Shown here one piece after another: positions 9,479 through 17,751 of a stretch of 64,000 bases of DNA (positions are counted from its first letter, which is position 1; the number at the start of each line of letters is the position of its first letter). The notes beneath the pieces are model-generated. The model saw nothing but the letters and a program-made list of their open reading frames with translations, was not told where the DNA came from and made no database searches. Both the position numbers and the translations under genes were made by a program. Source of the stretch: Desulfobacterales bacterium (lineage in GTDB: Bacteria; Desulfobacterota; Desulfobacteria; Desulfobacterales; JAHEIW01); assembly GCA_030066985.1 (NCBI GenBank), contig JASJAN010000017.1, positions 37,566 to 101,565 of the forward strand, read 5' to 3'.

Positions 9479-9524
9479 ATCTAACTCCTTTTCTTGCGGC
9501 ATGAATCGGTTTTCTCAAGTAAGA

Positions 9525-9614
9525 TCATGGTCCCATTTTCTTATCGACAATTTTAAAAACAACAAAAACAACCGCCACTATGATAACAATGAGCAATATT
9601 TTTATGATATCCAT
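9525..9614 (-). CDS. 29-residue single-span membrane peptide
   Basis: A very short frame encoding MDIIKILLIVIIVAV, then VFVVFKIVDKKMGP. It is one strongly hydrophobic helix with a positive C-terminus. CGGAG lies about 8 nt before the ATG. It stands directly upstream of the small gene at 9194-9478 on the same strand. Small TM peptides like this are often regulators or members of membrane complexes. Function unknown; real translation is likely but not certain because of the length. Confidence 0.5.
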   Translation of the reverse strand: MDIIKILLIVIIVAVVFVVFKIVDKKMGP

Positions 9615-10245
9615 TTTTATGCTCCGGAAACGTTGGTTGTATCTTGTTTATGATCATTCTTCCTTCCAATTTAAAAACCAGGCCTCCTGCTAGATATAAG
9701 TTCAGAGCAAATCAAATGCCAACATCACAAGATTATGGAAATTTGCTTAATATCAAATAGTTATATTAAATATGACTGTGTGATTTTAAGGCCGCAACAA
9801 ATTATTGTGCGTTTTAACACAAAATATTTGCGGAAATTGACGCAGTTGTTAAAAATGAAAATGGCCACAATAAATTGAGCGCTGCACCTTGGGCGAACTG
9901 TGTTTTAGGAACGGCCATGCGTCCTGCGGGCTTTGAAAGACAAGGTCCAAAGAATTTTATCTTTGGAATTTTGAGAAAGGACTTTATCTGCTAACTAACC
10001 GCTGTATTTCCATTAACCGCAACCGCCTGTAAAAAATTCGCAGAGCCCTGAGTGTCGGTCACCTGCCATTCCGATCACCTCCCCTCAAATTCCTTTGACA
10101 TCAATCGGACTTTATTGTTACCCATTTTGCGATATTAAGACCTCGAAATCGTCACATTCCGTGATATTGACACATAAGTTCGCATCGGCAGAACAAAAAT
10201 CATAAAACACCACGCTCAAAAAAAATAATCGAGGGGGTACGCAGA
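9615..10245 (+). other. Intergenic region with an orphan open frame (possible gene remnant)
   Basis: AT-rich region. From 9818 to the TAA at 9992-9994 one plus frame stays open and has coding-like composition (WANCVLGTAMRPAGF, then GPKNFIF). It has no usable start codon or ribosome binding site, so it looks like a decayed 3' gene end. A GAGGGGGT ribosome site for the next gene lies at the right end. Confidence 0.35.
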
Positions 10246-10818
10246 ATGAATCACCGATTTGGTACGGTTTTTTTAGCACTTCTGGTTTTTGGCTTACTGG
10301 CTTTCAATAGTTCTATGGGGATGGCGGAAGATAATGTGATTTTAGATGAGCTATTAACCGAGGTTCAGAAAACACTTATCCGGGTGAGCACATCTATCGC
10401 AGAAGATAATCTGCCGCCTTTACATAAGATCACCCTGCAGTTAAAAAGCGCTTTGGCCACAAAGGCCGACGGCAAAGTATCATTGATCGTTGTGCAGTTG
10501 GGCGCCAAAGTGGATAGCGAAGCGGTGCAGGAAATCCATCTTGAACTCAAGCCCCCGAAACCCGCTGATGCAGCCTTGGTGCGCTCAGTAGAGGATACGC
10601 TGGCTACTGCCATCATCGAGGCTGCCAAAAGTGCCTATCGGGCTTCAAAAAGAAAGCCGCCTTTGCACCTGTCAAAACTGACCGCAAAAATTCGCTTTGT
10701 CGTTAAAACAGAAGGCGGCGGCGGTGTGAATTTCAAACTGCTGCCGGTTACAATAAAACTGGGTGGAAAAGCCAAAAAGGTCAACACACAGCAAATAATC
10801 ATAGAATTTAAACGTTAG
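10246..10818 (+). CDS. Exported protein with two tandem related domains
   Basis: Signal peptide of about 27 residues (MNHRFGTVF..., cleavage near GMAED). The mature part is an internal duplication: each half has a helix, then PPLH plus a beta-rich stretch (LGAKV...QEIHLELK; LGGKA...QQIIIEFK). The repeat pattern faintly recalls the small domains that co-occur with trypsin-like proteases in bacterial signalling loci, but no protease is adjacent. Strong ribosome site GAGGGGG. It is followed by the selenoprotein candidate, 159 nt downstream on the same strand, and both products are exported. Confidence 0.7.
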   Translation: MNHRFGTVFLALLVFGLLAFNSSMGMAEDNVILDELLTEVQKTLIRVSTSIAEDNLPPLHKITLQLKSALATKADGKVSLIVVQLGAKVDSEAVQEIHLELKPPKPADAALVRSVEDTLATAIIEAAKSAYRASKRKPPLHLSKLTAKIRFVVKTEGGGGVNFKLLPVTIKLGGKAKKVNTQQIIIEFKR

Positions 10819-10977
10819 TTGATGGCGCCACCCCTTACCTCTTGCAAAACGCCAAGCTCGTCAAGCGGCGCCATTCAAGCTTGCTGCAAAAGTCAGGGTG
10901 ATTATCTTATCGTTAGTTTACATTTTCGCATTACGTTAAGAACGATTATCGGACGCGGCTGCAAGGAAATCAAAAAA

Positions 10978-11286
10978 ATGCAGATTAAACATAAGGTGGG
11001 TTTGGCGCTGATGCTGATGCTCGGTCTGAGTCTTATGCTCAGCATAAACGCAAACCTTCAATCGAAAGCTGAAAATAAGGAATTAACCAAAGCGGTTTTT
11101 AAAGTTGCCTGATTCGATGTAAGTGAAGAAGTCCTGGATGGGCTTAAAGGTGCCGAACACGTTTACAGTCACTTTATCGGTCGAAAAGAAGCCAACACCG
11201 TGTGGTATGATCCTGCTTTAACCAGCGTCGAACAAATTGAGAATGCCTTAAAAGATGGGGCCGGTTATCTTGAAACTGTAGACTGA
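10978..11286 (+). CDS. Candidate selenoprotein: exported HMA-like ferredoxin-fold protein with in-frame TGA
   Basis: The gene is seen whole only if TGA at 11110-11112 is read as selenocysteine (residue 45 of 102). AAGGA lies 8 nt before the ATG at 10978. Residues 1-30 form a signal peptide or anchor (VGLALMLMLGLSLML). Then comes a beta-alpha-beta-beta-alpha pattern like heavy-metal-associated (MerP/CopZ-type) domains: KAVFKVA, the TGA codon, FDVSEEVLDGLKGAEHV, NTVWYDP, VEQIENALKDGAGYL. The TGA falls where HMA proteins have their first metal-binding Cys. Both sides of the TGA make one coherent domain, and a fitting bacterial SECIS hairpin follows. The alternative is a nonsense mutation in a dead gene. 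A weaker resemblance to the Cys loop of MsrA is also visible. Confidence 0.65.
11110..11145 (+). promoter_or_regulatory. Putative bacterial SECIS element with UGA codon
   Basis: UGA is followed by a hairpin AAGUCC (11129-11134) - loop UGGAU - GGGCUU (11140-11145). The stem is six pairs including one G-U. The apical loop begins 22 nt after the UGA and has G at its second position, which agrees with known rules for bacterial SECIS elements (loop 16-37 nt from UGA, a G in the first two loop bases). The stem is short, so a fold comparison is needed. Confidence 0.5.
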
Positions 11287-11684
11287 AGTTAAAAAAGGTC
11301 CAAGGTTCGCAGGATTACGTCGTCTCCTTCTAACTATAACGCGGAAAGCTGTGTGCCGCAGACGCTGTCCCCCTTTTAACTAAACTCCTTGACATAAAAC
11401 GAAATTTTTTGGTAGTAAGTCCACAAAGATCGCCAAGCTCAAAAGCGGCCGAGTGTCCATTCTGAACCGAACTCCATCCTATACGTAATTTATAGCTGTT
11501 AAAGTTAAAACAGACCTCCCTTTCCTGCTCTCAAGAGACACGCTTTTTTTCACTTAGTATAGAAGCGACGATTACCACTGATCTCGAAATGGTCCTCCTC
11601 TGACTTTAAAATGTGAGACTCAGGGCTACGGTGACGTCATAATTGAAATGCAATATCCAAACATTAAACAACGGGGATACAGTT
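11287..11684 (+). other. Intergenic region, no gene seen
   Basis: About 400 bp. A TTGACA box at 11389-11394 with a poor TAGTAA at 18-nt spacing is a possible promoter but is about 260 nt from the next gene. I see no terminator or repeat. Confidence 0.3.
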
Positions 11685-11945
11685 ATGAGCGAAGAAAAAG
11701 TCGGTGTCGTTTCTAATTACTTCAGTAAAATATCCGTTGCAGCCGTCGAGATCACCGATGGGACTGTGTCTGTGGGCGATACACTTCATTTTTTGGGGCA
11801 TACAACAGATTGTGAATCCAAGGTGAGCTCAATGCAAATCGAGCACAAAGCGGTAACAAAAGTAAAGAAAGGGGATAGCGTCGGTATAAAGGTATCGGAA
11901 AAAGTAAGGGAAAACGACAAAGTATTCAAAATAGTCCCAGATTAA
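11685..11945 (+). CDS. Translation elongation factor-like small protein (EF-Tu domain 2 fold)
   Basis: An 86-residue protein made only of a beta-barrel like domain 2 of translational GTPases: KVGVVSNYFSKISVA, VSVGDTLHFLGHTTD, SMQIEHKAV, VKKGDSVGIKVSEKVRENDKVFKI. The SMQIEH and KKGDSVGIKV motifs are typical of a known stand-alone family in bacteria and archaea annotated as elongation-factor-like; its function is not established. Start at the ATG at 11685 with GGGGA upstream rather than the longer frame from 11643. There is no G domain, so it cannot hydrolyse GTP. It stands alone. Confidence 0.8.
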   Translation: MSEEKVGVVSNYFSKISVAAVEITDGTVSVGDTLHFLGHTTDCESKVSSMQIEHKAVTKVKKGDSVGIKVSEKVRENDKVFKIVPD

Positions 11946-12200
11946 TTGTTTTTACGATAAGGCATGAAAAACGTTGTCTTAAACTTTGCAAATATCGCTC
12001 TTTATACAGATGTAACTCTTTTAACAGCTTTTAATCCAGACAATTGCACTGCAATTTGTGAAAGCCCTCAGTGGCTGGTGTTCTCCCGGAATAATCCCTT
12101 CCTTATTTAAATCCACTTGAGTTCATAAAAATTATTTGTTAGTCAGCTTTTAAATCACAAGCTTTCAAATCTCTAATGACAATTCAAAGGAAAATGGCAG

Positions 12201-12662
12201 ATGCTGGACAAGATCAAACGATTTTTTGAAAAGGCTGCGACCGACGGTTCCGACAATGCCAAGCAGGCTACAGAACACGATATAAGGGTTGCCACCTGTG
12301 CGCTGTTTGTGGAGATTGCGCGCATCGATAATGAATTTAGCGATGCGGAGATGGAAACCATCTTATCCATATTAAAAGATACATACGGCTTGTCCCAGGA
12401 ACACGCCGACGCCTTGATCGCAGAAGCTGAACAGGAGCTGGAAAAAAGTGTTGACCTGTGGCAATTTTCCAACCTGATTAACGAAAATTATTCAACTGAA
12501 GAAAAGATTGAAATCATCGAAACCCTCTGGCGCATCGTCTATGTTGACGGGAAGATGGACGAGCACGAGCACTACCTGATGGGCAAACTGCAGACCTTAC
12601 TGCGGCTGGATCACAACCAGCTCATTACTGCTAAGCTTAAAGTTTTAAAGTCTTCAGGTTAA
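12201..12662 (+). CDS. TerB-family protein
   Basis: 153 residues, all helical, with the TerB-like pattern of two acidic metal-binding turns: EIARIDNEFSDAEMETI and WRIVYVDGKMDEHEHYL. TerB-like domains are linked to tellurite resistance and to membrane-associated stress and metal systems; many stand-alone copies have unknown roles. AAAGGA lies upstream of the ATG. No other ter gene is near. A second TerB-like segment occurs at the end of the M48 protease gene in this window. Confidence 0.8.
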   Translation: MLDKIKRFFEKAATDGSDNAKQATEHDIRVATCALFVEIARIDNEFSDAEMETILSILKDTYGLSQEHADALIAEAEQELEKSVDLWQFSNLINENYSTEEKIEIIETLWRIVYVDGKMDEHEHYLMGKLQTLLRLDHNQLITAKLKVLKSSG

Positions 12663-12760
12663 TGCGTTAATCCGTTGAATCGATAATTCGTCACTGCGTT
12701 TTTCAGAAGTTTTAATTTTGTCGATTGCCGAATTTCAAATTAGCCCCCAAATGGATTATT

Positions 12761-13381
12761 CTAATTTTCTATTATCCATTCTGAGGCTGACCCATCAAAA
12801 TGATAGACGTATTTCATTCCTTTGCGGCATTTTGCCGTGTCATCAATTACCGTAATGATAGGTTCTCCGTTTGCGTTTTCTTCCAATTCAACACGACAAT
12901 TTAACGATAGGTCTTCTTGCTCGATTAATTGAGCGACAGTGGGAAGTGTCATGTGGTCTGGATCGGCAAAATAACTCGAAATGGCCGCTACGGTATTGTG
13001 AGCATCGGATTCCATTCTGTCACATGCGTTGGCGGTTCCCTCCTGAGTAATGGTGTAATAAAGGCAAATGGTAAAATTGGAAAGTGGAAACCAAAAAATG
13101 GCCAAACAGGCGAAAGCAGCTGCGATTCCCGCCGTGGTCCATTTCTTTTTAATCCATCGTCTTTTTTGACCACTGCTTTCAAAGATGAGATGACGCATCG
13201 ACAGATAGATAGCGGCCAAAAAGGGAAAAGATGTAAAAGTAAATGCAACCATTCTTTCAGAAGGCAACGCTTCCAGCAATCCCCTGCCAAAAACGACCAT
13301 ATGATAGTGAAAATACCAGAAATTAAATGCTGTTATCAGCATGGATATAATCACAATGATGGTTCCCAGAAACAGTCTCAT
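12761..13381 (-). CDS. Membrane protein of unknown function
   Basis: Three hydrophobic segments lie in the first half (about residues 3-22, 45-63 and 84-108). A C-terminal soluble domain of about 95 residues follows, with a Cys pair (NCRVEL and AKCRKG) and a YHFDGS...WIIEN end. The layout (membrane anchor, then an exposed pilin-like or sensor-like domain) suggests an inner-membrane protein with a periplasmic domain. No Shine-Dalgarno is seen before the ATG. I do not recognise the family. It is convergent with the TerB gene. Confidence 0.6.
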   Translation of the reverse strand: MRLFLGTIIVIISMLITAFNFWYFHYHMVVFGRGLLEALPSERMVAFTFTSFPFLAAIYLSMRHLIFESSGQKRRWIKKKWTTAGIAAAFACLAIFWFPLSNFTICLYYTITQEGTANACDRMESDAHNTVAAISSYFADPDHMTLPTVAQLIEQEDLSLNCRVELEENANGEPIITVIDDTAKCRKGMKYVYHFDGSASEWIIEN

Positions 13382-13631
13382 ATTTTAAATATATCATATT
13401 TTTGCATAATTGATGAATTTCCACAGAAAAGGCACCAAACTGAAAATCAAAACCACTGTGACATATTGATGTGAAAATGGTCAATTATTGACTTTAGAAA
13501 GCCTGATGTGTTTATATGGATTGGCCGCTTTTCCAAAGTGCAGATCCAGCCCATGTGATGGCTAAAACCGTAAACGGAAACTCCCTTTCCCATACGTATA
13601 TCCATTAACAGCAGATTAAGGAGGAAAACAG

Positions 13632-13955
13632 ATGAAGATTGAACTCAGCAAAACCCTGGTGGAATTCACCCCCGAGGCTGACTACGAAAAGACCATGTTA
13701 GAGGGATTGTGGCGCATGCTGGTGGATTGCGCCCGCTTTAATCAAAAGCTTGTACCTGTGGGTGAATATGTGCCTGAAAAAAATAACATCGCCAGCTTTG
13801 CCGTCGAAGGCGAAAAGGGCGAAGAGGATTATCCCGCCGTATACGTGGACAAGGACTGCACCTGCTATTGCCAGACGTGCAACAAGTTCGTCAACCTTAA
13901 GGCCGGAGACCGCATCCCACCGTGCTGCGGAAAGCTGATGGAGTTGCTGGACTAA
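13632..13955 (+). CDS. Small protein with C-terminal zinc-ribbon-like cysteines
   Basis: 107 residues with AAGGAGG before the ATG. The C-terminus holds CTCYCQTCN and then PPCCGKL, which together can bind a metal as in zinc ribbons or rubredoxin-like knuckles. The N-terminal 70 residues are predicted soluble and helical (YEKTMLEGLWRMLVDCARF). It may be a small redox or metal-binding protein. The family is not recognised. Single gene. Confidence 0.75.
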   Translation: MKIELSKTLVEFTPEADYEKTMLEGLWRMLVDCARFNQKLVPVGEYVPEKNNIASFAVEGEKGEEDYPAVYVDKDCTCYCQTCNKFVNLKAGDRIPPCCGKLMELLD

Positions 13956-14142
13956 GAATTCCGGATTGAGGAATTTTAATTAACCACGGACCCACACGGA
14001 CAAACACAGACGAGTAAAACTAACTATCGAATCCTTCATTTGGAGGTATACAGAATTAGCTGGTTTTTAAGATTTGCTCTCTGTGATCTCTGGGGGCTCT
14101 GTGTGATAAGAGAACGCTTTACGCGTTTGGGTTTTCCAGCCT

Positions 14143-14442
14143 ATGGAATTGATTAAGCCCAAAATTACAGATTATCCGGGCAGGCATATTGAATTAACGG
14201 TTGATAAGCCTGAGCTTGATTTTGAAGAAGCAAAGGATTTGGCAAAACAAAAGGCAAAAGAGTTTTGCAAAGATCCGATGCTGCTGTCCTGGTACAAAGG
14301 AAAAACCGGCGAGTCGTATCCGAATTTAGAATGCGGCCCGGGTGATAAACCGGCATGGATTATTTTTGCCGATTCAAGAGGCGGCGACCTGACCATCGAT
14401 GTCAACGCCGGACAATTCGTATTTATTTACCTCTCTTTATAG
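14143..14442 (+). CDS. Small conserved-type hypothetical protein (DUF5619-like?)
   Basis: A 99-residue soluble protein with a basic helix (EEAKDLAKQKAKEFC) and a beta-hairpin end (WIIFADSRGGDLTIDVN, then FVFIYLSL). The GGDLTIDVN motif near the end recalls a small domain of unknown function that I remember as DUF5619; I hold this weakly. No clear ribosome site. The next gene starts 28 nt after its stop, so both may be on one transcript. Confidence 0.6.
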   Translation: MELIKPKITDYPGRHIELTVDKPELDFEEAKDLAKQKAKEFCKDPMLLSWYKGKTGESYPNLECGPGDKPAWIIFADSRGGDLTIDVNAGQFVFIYLSL

Positions 14443-14470
14443 GAATAACACGACATTTACGATCATCAAG

Positions 14471-15424
14471 ATGAAACAGTTATCTTTCCCACAGTTGTTT
14501 GATACATCTGAATGCATCCTTGGCGAGGGTGCCGTAATCGAACGCCTGCGTCGTAATAGCGCATTTGAACTCGATCCAGATGTGGTCAACTCGGCTTTTA
14601 TCTACAACCCAAGTAAACGTGCCGCGCTGGCTGACATCTATCGCCAATATCTTGATATCGGCCACAAATATAATCTACCCTTGCTGCTTTCAACCCCGAC
14701 TTGGCGAGCCAGCCAAGAGCGTATCAAAAAAGCCGGTTATGAAAAAAGGGATGTCAACGGCGACAATTTTAGATTTTTCGATGACATGCGCAGAAGCTAC
14801 GGCGCCTATGCCGCCAAAATAGTCATCTGCGGTCTGCTGAGTTGTCGCGGCGACGCGTATAATCAGGCTGAAGCACTTTCATCAAAAGAGGCCCACGCGT
14901 TTCACTCATGGCAGGCCAATAAACTTGCTGAAGCAGGGGTTGATTTTCTACTGGCCGCCACCTTGCCGGCCCTAAGCGAAGCCACCGGCCTGGCCACAGC
15001 GTTGGCTGCTACCGGAAAACCCTACATTGTCAGCTTTGTGTTCCGTTCGGAAGGCACGCTGCTGGATGGCACCCCCATAAAAGATGCCATTGCCACCATC
15101 GATACCAGCGTCGAACCAAAACCATTGGCATTTATGTCCAACTGCACCCATGCGTCTATATTTAAAGCTGCCATGATGCACGCAAAAAATTCGTCTTCTG
15201 CGGTCAGAAAACGCGTGGCAGGGCTGTTGGCCAATACGGCTGCCCTTGAGCCTGAAGCGCTCGATGACAGCGAAGAGCTGGTTGAGGAAGACCCGCACAT
15301 TTTTGGTGAATCAGTAGCCAGCCTTCATCATGAGCTGGGAATGAAGATCTTGGGGGGATGCTGCGGAACCGATGAGCGCCATATCGACAGCCTGGCCAGC
15401 AGGCTTGTTTCGCGAGGTGCCTAA
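14471..15424 (+). CDS. Homocysteine S-methyltransferase family protein
   Basis: 317 residues. The zinc-binding signature of the family is present: SNCTH (about residue 228) and GGCCGT near the end (about residue 297), the three Cys ligands that activate homocysteine for methyl transfer. The barrel elements GVDFLLAATLP and PYIVSFVFRSEGTLLDG also match. Known relatives use S-methylmethionine, SAM or betaine as donor; the donor here is not clear. It may alternatively act on other thiols. Start at the ATG at 14471; upstream codons of the frame overlap the previous gene. Confidence 0.8.
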   Translation: MKQLSFPQLFDTSECILGEGAVIERLRRNSAFELDPDVVNSAFIYNPSKRAALADIYRQYLDIGHKYNLPLLLSTPTWRASQERIKKAGYEKRDVNGDNFRFFDDMRRSYGAYAAKIVICGLLSCRGDAYNQAEALSSKEAHAFHSWQANKLAEAGVDFLLAATLPALSEATGLATALAATGKPYIVSFVFRSEGTLLDGTPIKDAIATIDTSVEPKPLAFMSNCTHASIFKAAMMHAKNSSSAVRKRVAGLLANTAALEPEALDDSEELVEEDPHIFGESVASLHHELGMKILGGCCGTDERHIDSLASRLVSRGA

Positions 15425-15827
15425 TTTGGAAAAGGACGTTCAAGTTAAAGCCAGGCTAATAGATCATCCTCAAAAGCAAAATCCTTTGAAATGGGCGCGC
15501 AAAGAGACTCGCAACGGCCGATTACGTTTTACGGACAATAGCATTCAATTTGAAGAGTGGAACATTCCTTTTTCCAAAATTAATAAAGCGATTATTTATA
15601 CGCCTGAAGAGAATTTTATTGCGCCGGTGACTATTTTAAGAATTTATACCGACCCAAAAACCTATGAATTTTCAGCAATGCGGTTCAAGATTCCGGATCT
15701 CCAATTTCCCGTTCCGATACAAAAAAAGACCGTGCCGGTGTTAACCAAACGACAAAACCGCTGGACCTATTCCTTCATCATTTTCGTCACACTCATCATC
15801 ATTATCTACAAGCTGTTAGTGAAGTGA
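15417..15827 (+). CDS. Hypothetical protein with C-terminal membrane anchor
   Basis: About 136 residues. The first 110 are soluble and basic, with a PH- or GRAM-like beta pattern (RLRFTDNSIQFEEWNIPFSKI, then AIIYT). The last 20 form one hydrophobic helix ending KLLVK, so it is probably a tail-anchored inner-membrane protein facing the cytoplasm. There is no ATG; GTG at 15417, overlapping the stop of the previous gene, or TTG at 15426 is the likely start. Overlap suggests translational coupling with the methyltransferase gene, but a shared function is not evident. Confidence 0.55.
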   Translation: MPNLEKDVQVKARLIDHPQKQNPLKWARKETRNGRLRFTDNSIQFEEWNIPFSKINKAIIYTPEENFIAPVTILRIYTDPKTYEFSAMRFKIPDLQFPVPIQKKTVPVLTKRQNRWTYSFIIFVTLIIIIYKLLVK

Positions 15828-15970
15828 GCGTTTAACACATTAAGCTTCGTCTTGTCTCTGTTTTCAATTTATCCTGCATTTAATCCATCACTGCAGCGAG
15901 AAATTCAATAATAAACCAATGCCCGGCACGCTGATGGCTGGTTCAAAATCGAATTCGGCATAATGATGCC

Positions 15971-16576
15971 CTAGTCGCTTTTACATAAAAACTCCCTTAC
16001 CCCATTGCGATAGATGAATGACTTGACAGTCCGAAAATCTGACAGCACAGCGGTCATGATCCTGTTGTTGTGATAATAGCGCGGCAAATCCAGGTGGCCC
16101 TGGAGGCGAAACTTTATGCGGCAGCCGCTACTGACGACAAAGGTGTGGGTTTGCTGAGGGGCCCATTGCTTTTCAAAACTGGTGATGATCATCATTCCCC
16201 CCGGCTTTAGTGTCATTTGACACCAATTCACCAATCTACCCAATTCTTCAACCTTTAAATGGTCAAGAAAATCCCACAGGTTGATCCCATCGAAACTGCC
16301 CGCCGGATAGTCTAAGAATTCCCGCACCTGCTCGGTCGATAAACCCTTGTGCCGGCTACGATTCAATCGCACAAATAAATCACAAACGTGAAAGCGCATC
16401 ACCCGTTTTGTGAAATATAGGATATTTTCCTGACAAACGGGTCCCACATCCAAAACCTGTGCTGTCGGATGACGGCCAAGGTTTTCAAGATACATTTTAA
16501 GCATCCTGCTGGTAAAGGCAGCAAGTGAGGGGTCGGCATGAGAATAGTCGTAAACAGGTACGCTCGGAGTTACCAA
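15971..16576 (-). CDS. SAM-dependent methyltransferase-like protein, coupled to bactofilin
   Basis: About 201 residues with a class I methyltransferase core: motif I VLDVGPVCQEN, an acidic strand end FHVCDLF, and motif IV-like FDGINLWDFLDHL followed by LKPGGMMII. Motif I has Pro-Val in place of the usual Gly-x-Gly, so SAM binding may be altered. The start is TTG with AAGGAG 8 nt upstream; this site lies in the last codons of the bactofilin gene, only 3 nt away, so translation is coupled. The substrate is unknown. Linkage to a cytoskeletal protein suggests cell-envelope work; this is inference. Confidence 0.7.
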   Translation of the reverse strand: MVTPSVPVYDYSHADPSLAAFTSRMLKMYLENLGRHPTAQVLDVGPVCQENILYFTKRVMRFHVCDLFVRLNRSRHKGLSTEQVREFLDYPAGSFDGINLWDFLDHLKVEELGRLVNWCQMTLKPGGMMIITSFEKQWAPQQTHTFVVSSGCRIKFRLQGHLDLPRYYHNNRIMTAVLSDFRTVKSFIYRNGVREFLCKSD

Positions 16577-16579
16577 AAA

Positions 16580-17122
16580 TCAATTCTCCTTAACAACCTC
16601 TTTGGCCGTTTGGTTTTTGGACTTGTTAGCGGGTTGTTGGGCTGTTGAGGGCGTCGACTTTGCGCTCAAAGTTGTCTTTCTGTGGGGCTCCTGGGCAAGC
16701 TCAATGGATCCTTTGAAGTAGGCACCATCTTCAATCGAAATACCCTTGGCTCTTATATCACCCATAAAATCGGCTTCTTTGGTAATTTCAACCTTGCCCT
16801 GTGTCTTTATATTGCCAATCATTTGACCGCTGATGCGTACATTCTGCGCATTGATCTCACCCTCAACCCGTCCGTTGGACCCCACAGAAAAATTATGCCT
16901 GGCCATTTCGATGTTACCTTTCATAGCACCATCGATAACGAGGTGCTCATCGCCGCGAATGTGTCCTTCGATAGCGATATTTTTTCCGATGGTGGTATTT
17001 TCAGAACTGGTTTGCGTTGACGGGATGGACGGTGTCGGTTTGGGTGCTGTCTTTTCTGAGACTGAATCTTTCTCATAGACATAATCTGAGCTATCTTCCG
17101 GTTTTTTGCCTTTTTTTAACAT
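16580..17122 (-). CDS. Bactofilin (polymer-forming cytoskeletal protein)
   Basis: 180 residues with the central bactofilin domain (about 45-140): TTIGKNIAIEGHIRGDE, VIDGAMKGNIE, VEGEINAQNVRISG, MIGNIKTQGKVEI, FMGDIRAKGISIEDG. These repeated G-x-I turns build the right-handed beta-helix that polymerises without nucleotide. Both flanking tails are disordered and rich in Lys, Pro and Ser, as normal. Bactofilins shape the cell, stalks and polar complexes in proteobacteria. AAAGGAG precedes the ATG. The next gene is a methyltransferase translated from within its end. Confidence 0.93.
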   Translation of the reverse strand: MLKKGKKPEDSSDYVYEKDSVSEKTAPKPTPSIPSTQTSSENTTIGKNIAIEGHIRGDEHLVIDGAMKGNIEMARHNFSVGSNGRVEGEINAQNVRISGQMIGNIKTQGKVEITKEADFMGDIRAKGISIEDGAYFKGSIELAQEPHRKTTLSAKSTPSTAQQPANKSKNQTAKEVVKEN

Positions 17123-17751
17123 GATGCCTCTCCTTTCTTTTTAGGTCAATTCTTGTTCGCTAAGTTCCATCATTCGCTTGATGGGCAAAGCCAAACGGTT
17201 GATTTGATCACGGCTCATCGAAATACGTATGAACGTATTTGTTACTTTTCGAGCTTGCTCAAGAAAGATTCTGCGGTGGTTTACTCAGGAGGAAGTCTTT
17301 TTGGCAGTTCTAAATTTGAAATATAATGGAGCCAGTCTAAAAGGCATACACCCGTTTTAAACATTATTGAAACAACCAAGTGGTTGCTTTAAAGCTTTGT
17401 CCTTCCCCCCAGGCAAGATCAACGCAAGCATTCACAAGCGCCAAATGACCCTTCATGATACGCAAGCAATTCGAATTTTTAGCTCGATCGGGCGCCGCAT
17501 GTATCTGATCTATATAAGAATATAGCAATAAGTGTGCAATTTAGGCAAAAAAAAATGATGTGATTAAAATACAGACAGTTATCGATTATAACGGACAGCT
17601 GGCAACATCAAAATGTGTAAGAAAAATGATACCTACTGTATATTTTTTTATACAGTATCATAGCGAATTGGAAAATAGGGTTGCGGAAATGGCAATCGGG
17701 TAAAGGTCATTTGATGTTGGTAAATGGGGACAACAGTCGAAAGTCAGGATA
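17123..17751 (-). other. Intergenic region upstream of bactofilin
   Basis: About 630 bp. It contains the AT-rich hairpin at 17626-17661. A minus-strand frame of 25 codons (MSRDQINRLALP...) ends a few bases before the bactofilin ribosome site but has no Shine-Dalgarno, so I do not call it a gene. The bactofilin promoter must lie here. Confidence 0.35.
17626..17661 (-). terminator. AT-rich hairpin, possible terminator of the minus-strand gene 17752-18225
   Basis: ATGATA and CTGTATA pair with TATACAG and TATCAT around a T-rich loop, with a 4-nt bulge. Read on the minus strand the hairpin is followed by TTTTTC. It lies about 90 nt behind the gene end. The low GC of the stem also allows an operator role. 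Confidence 0.4.

Noticed and set aside
12929..13474. 181-codon plus-strand frame
   Set aside because: Antisense to the membrane protein gene 12761-13381.
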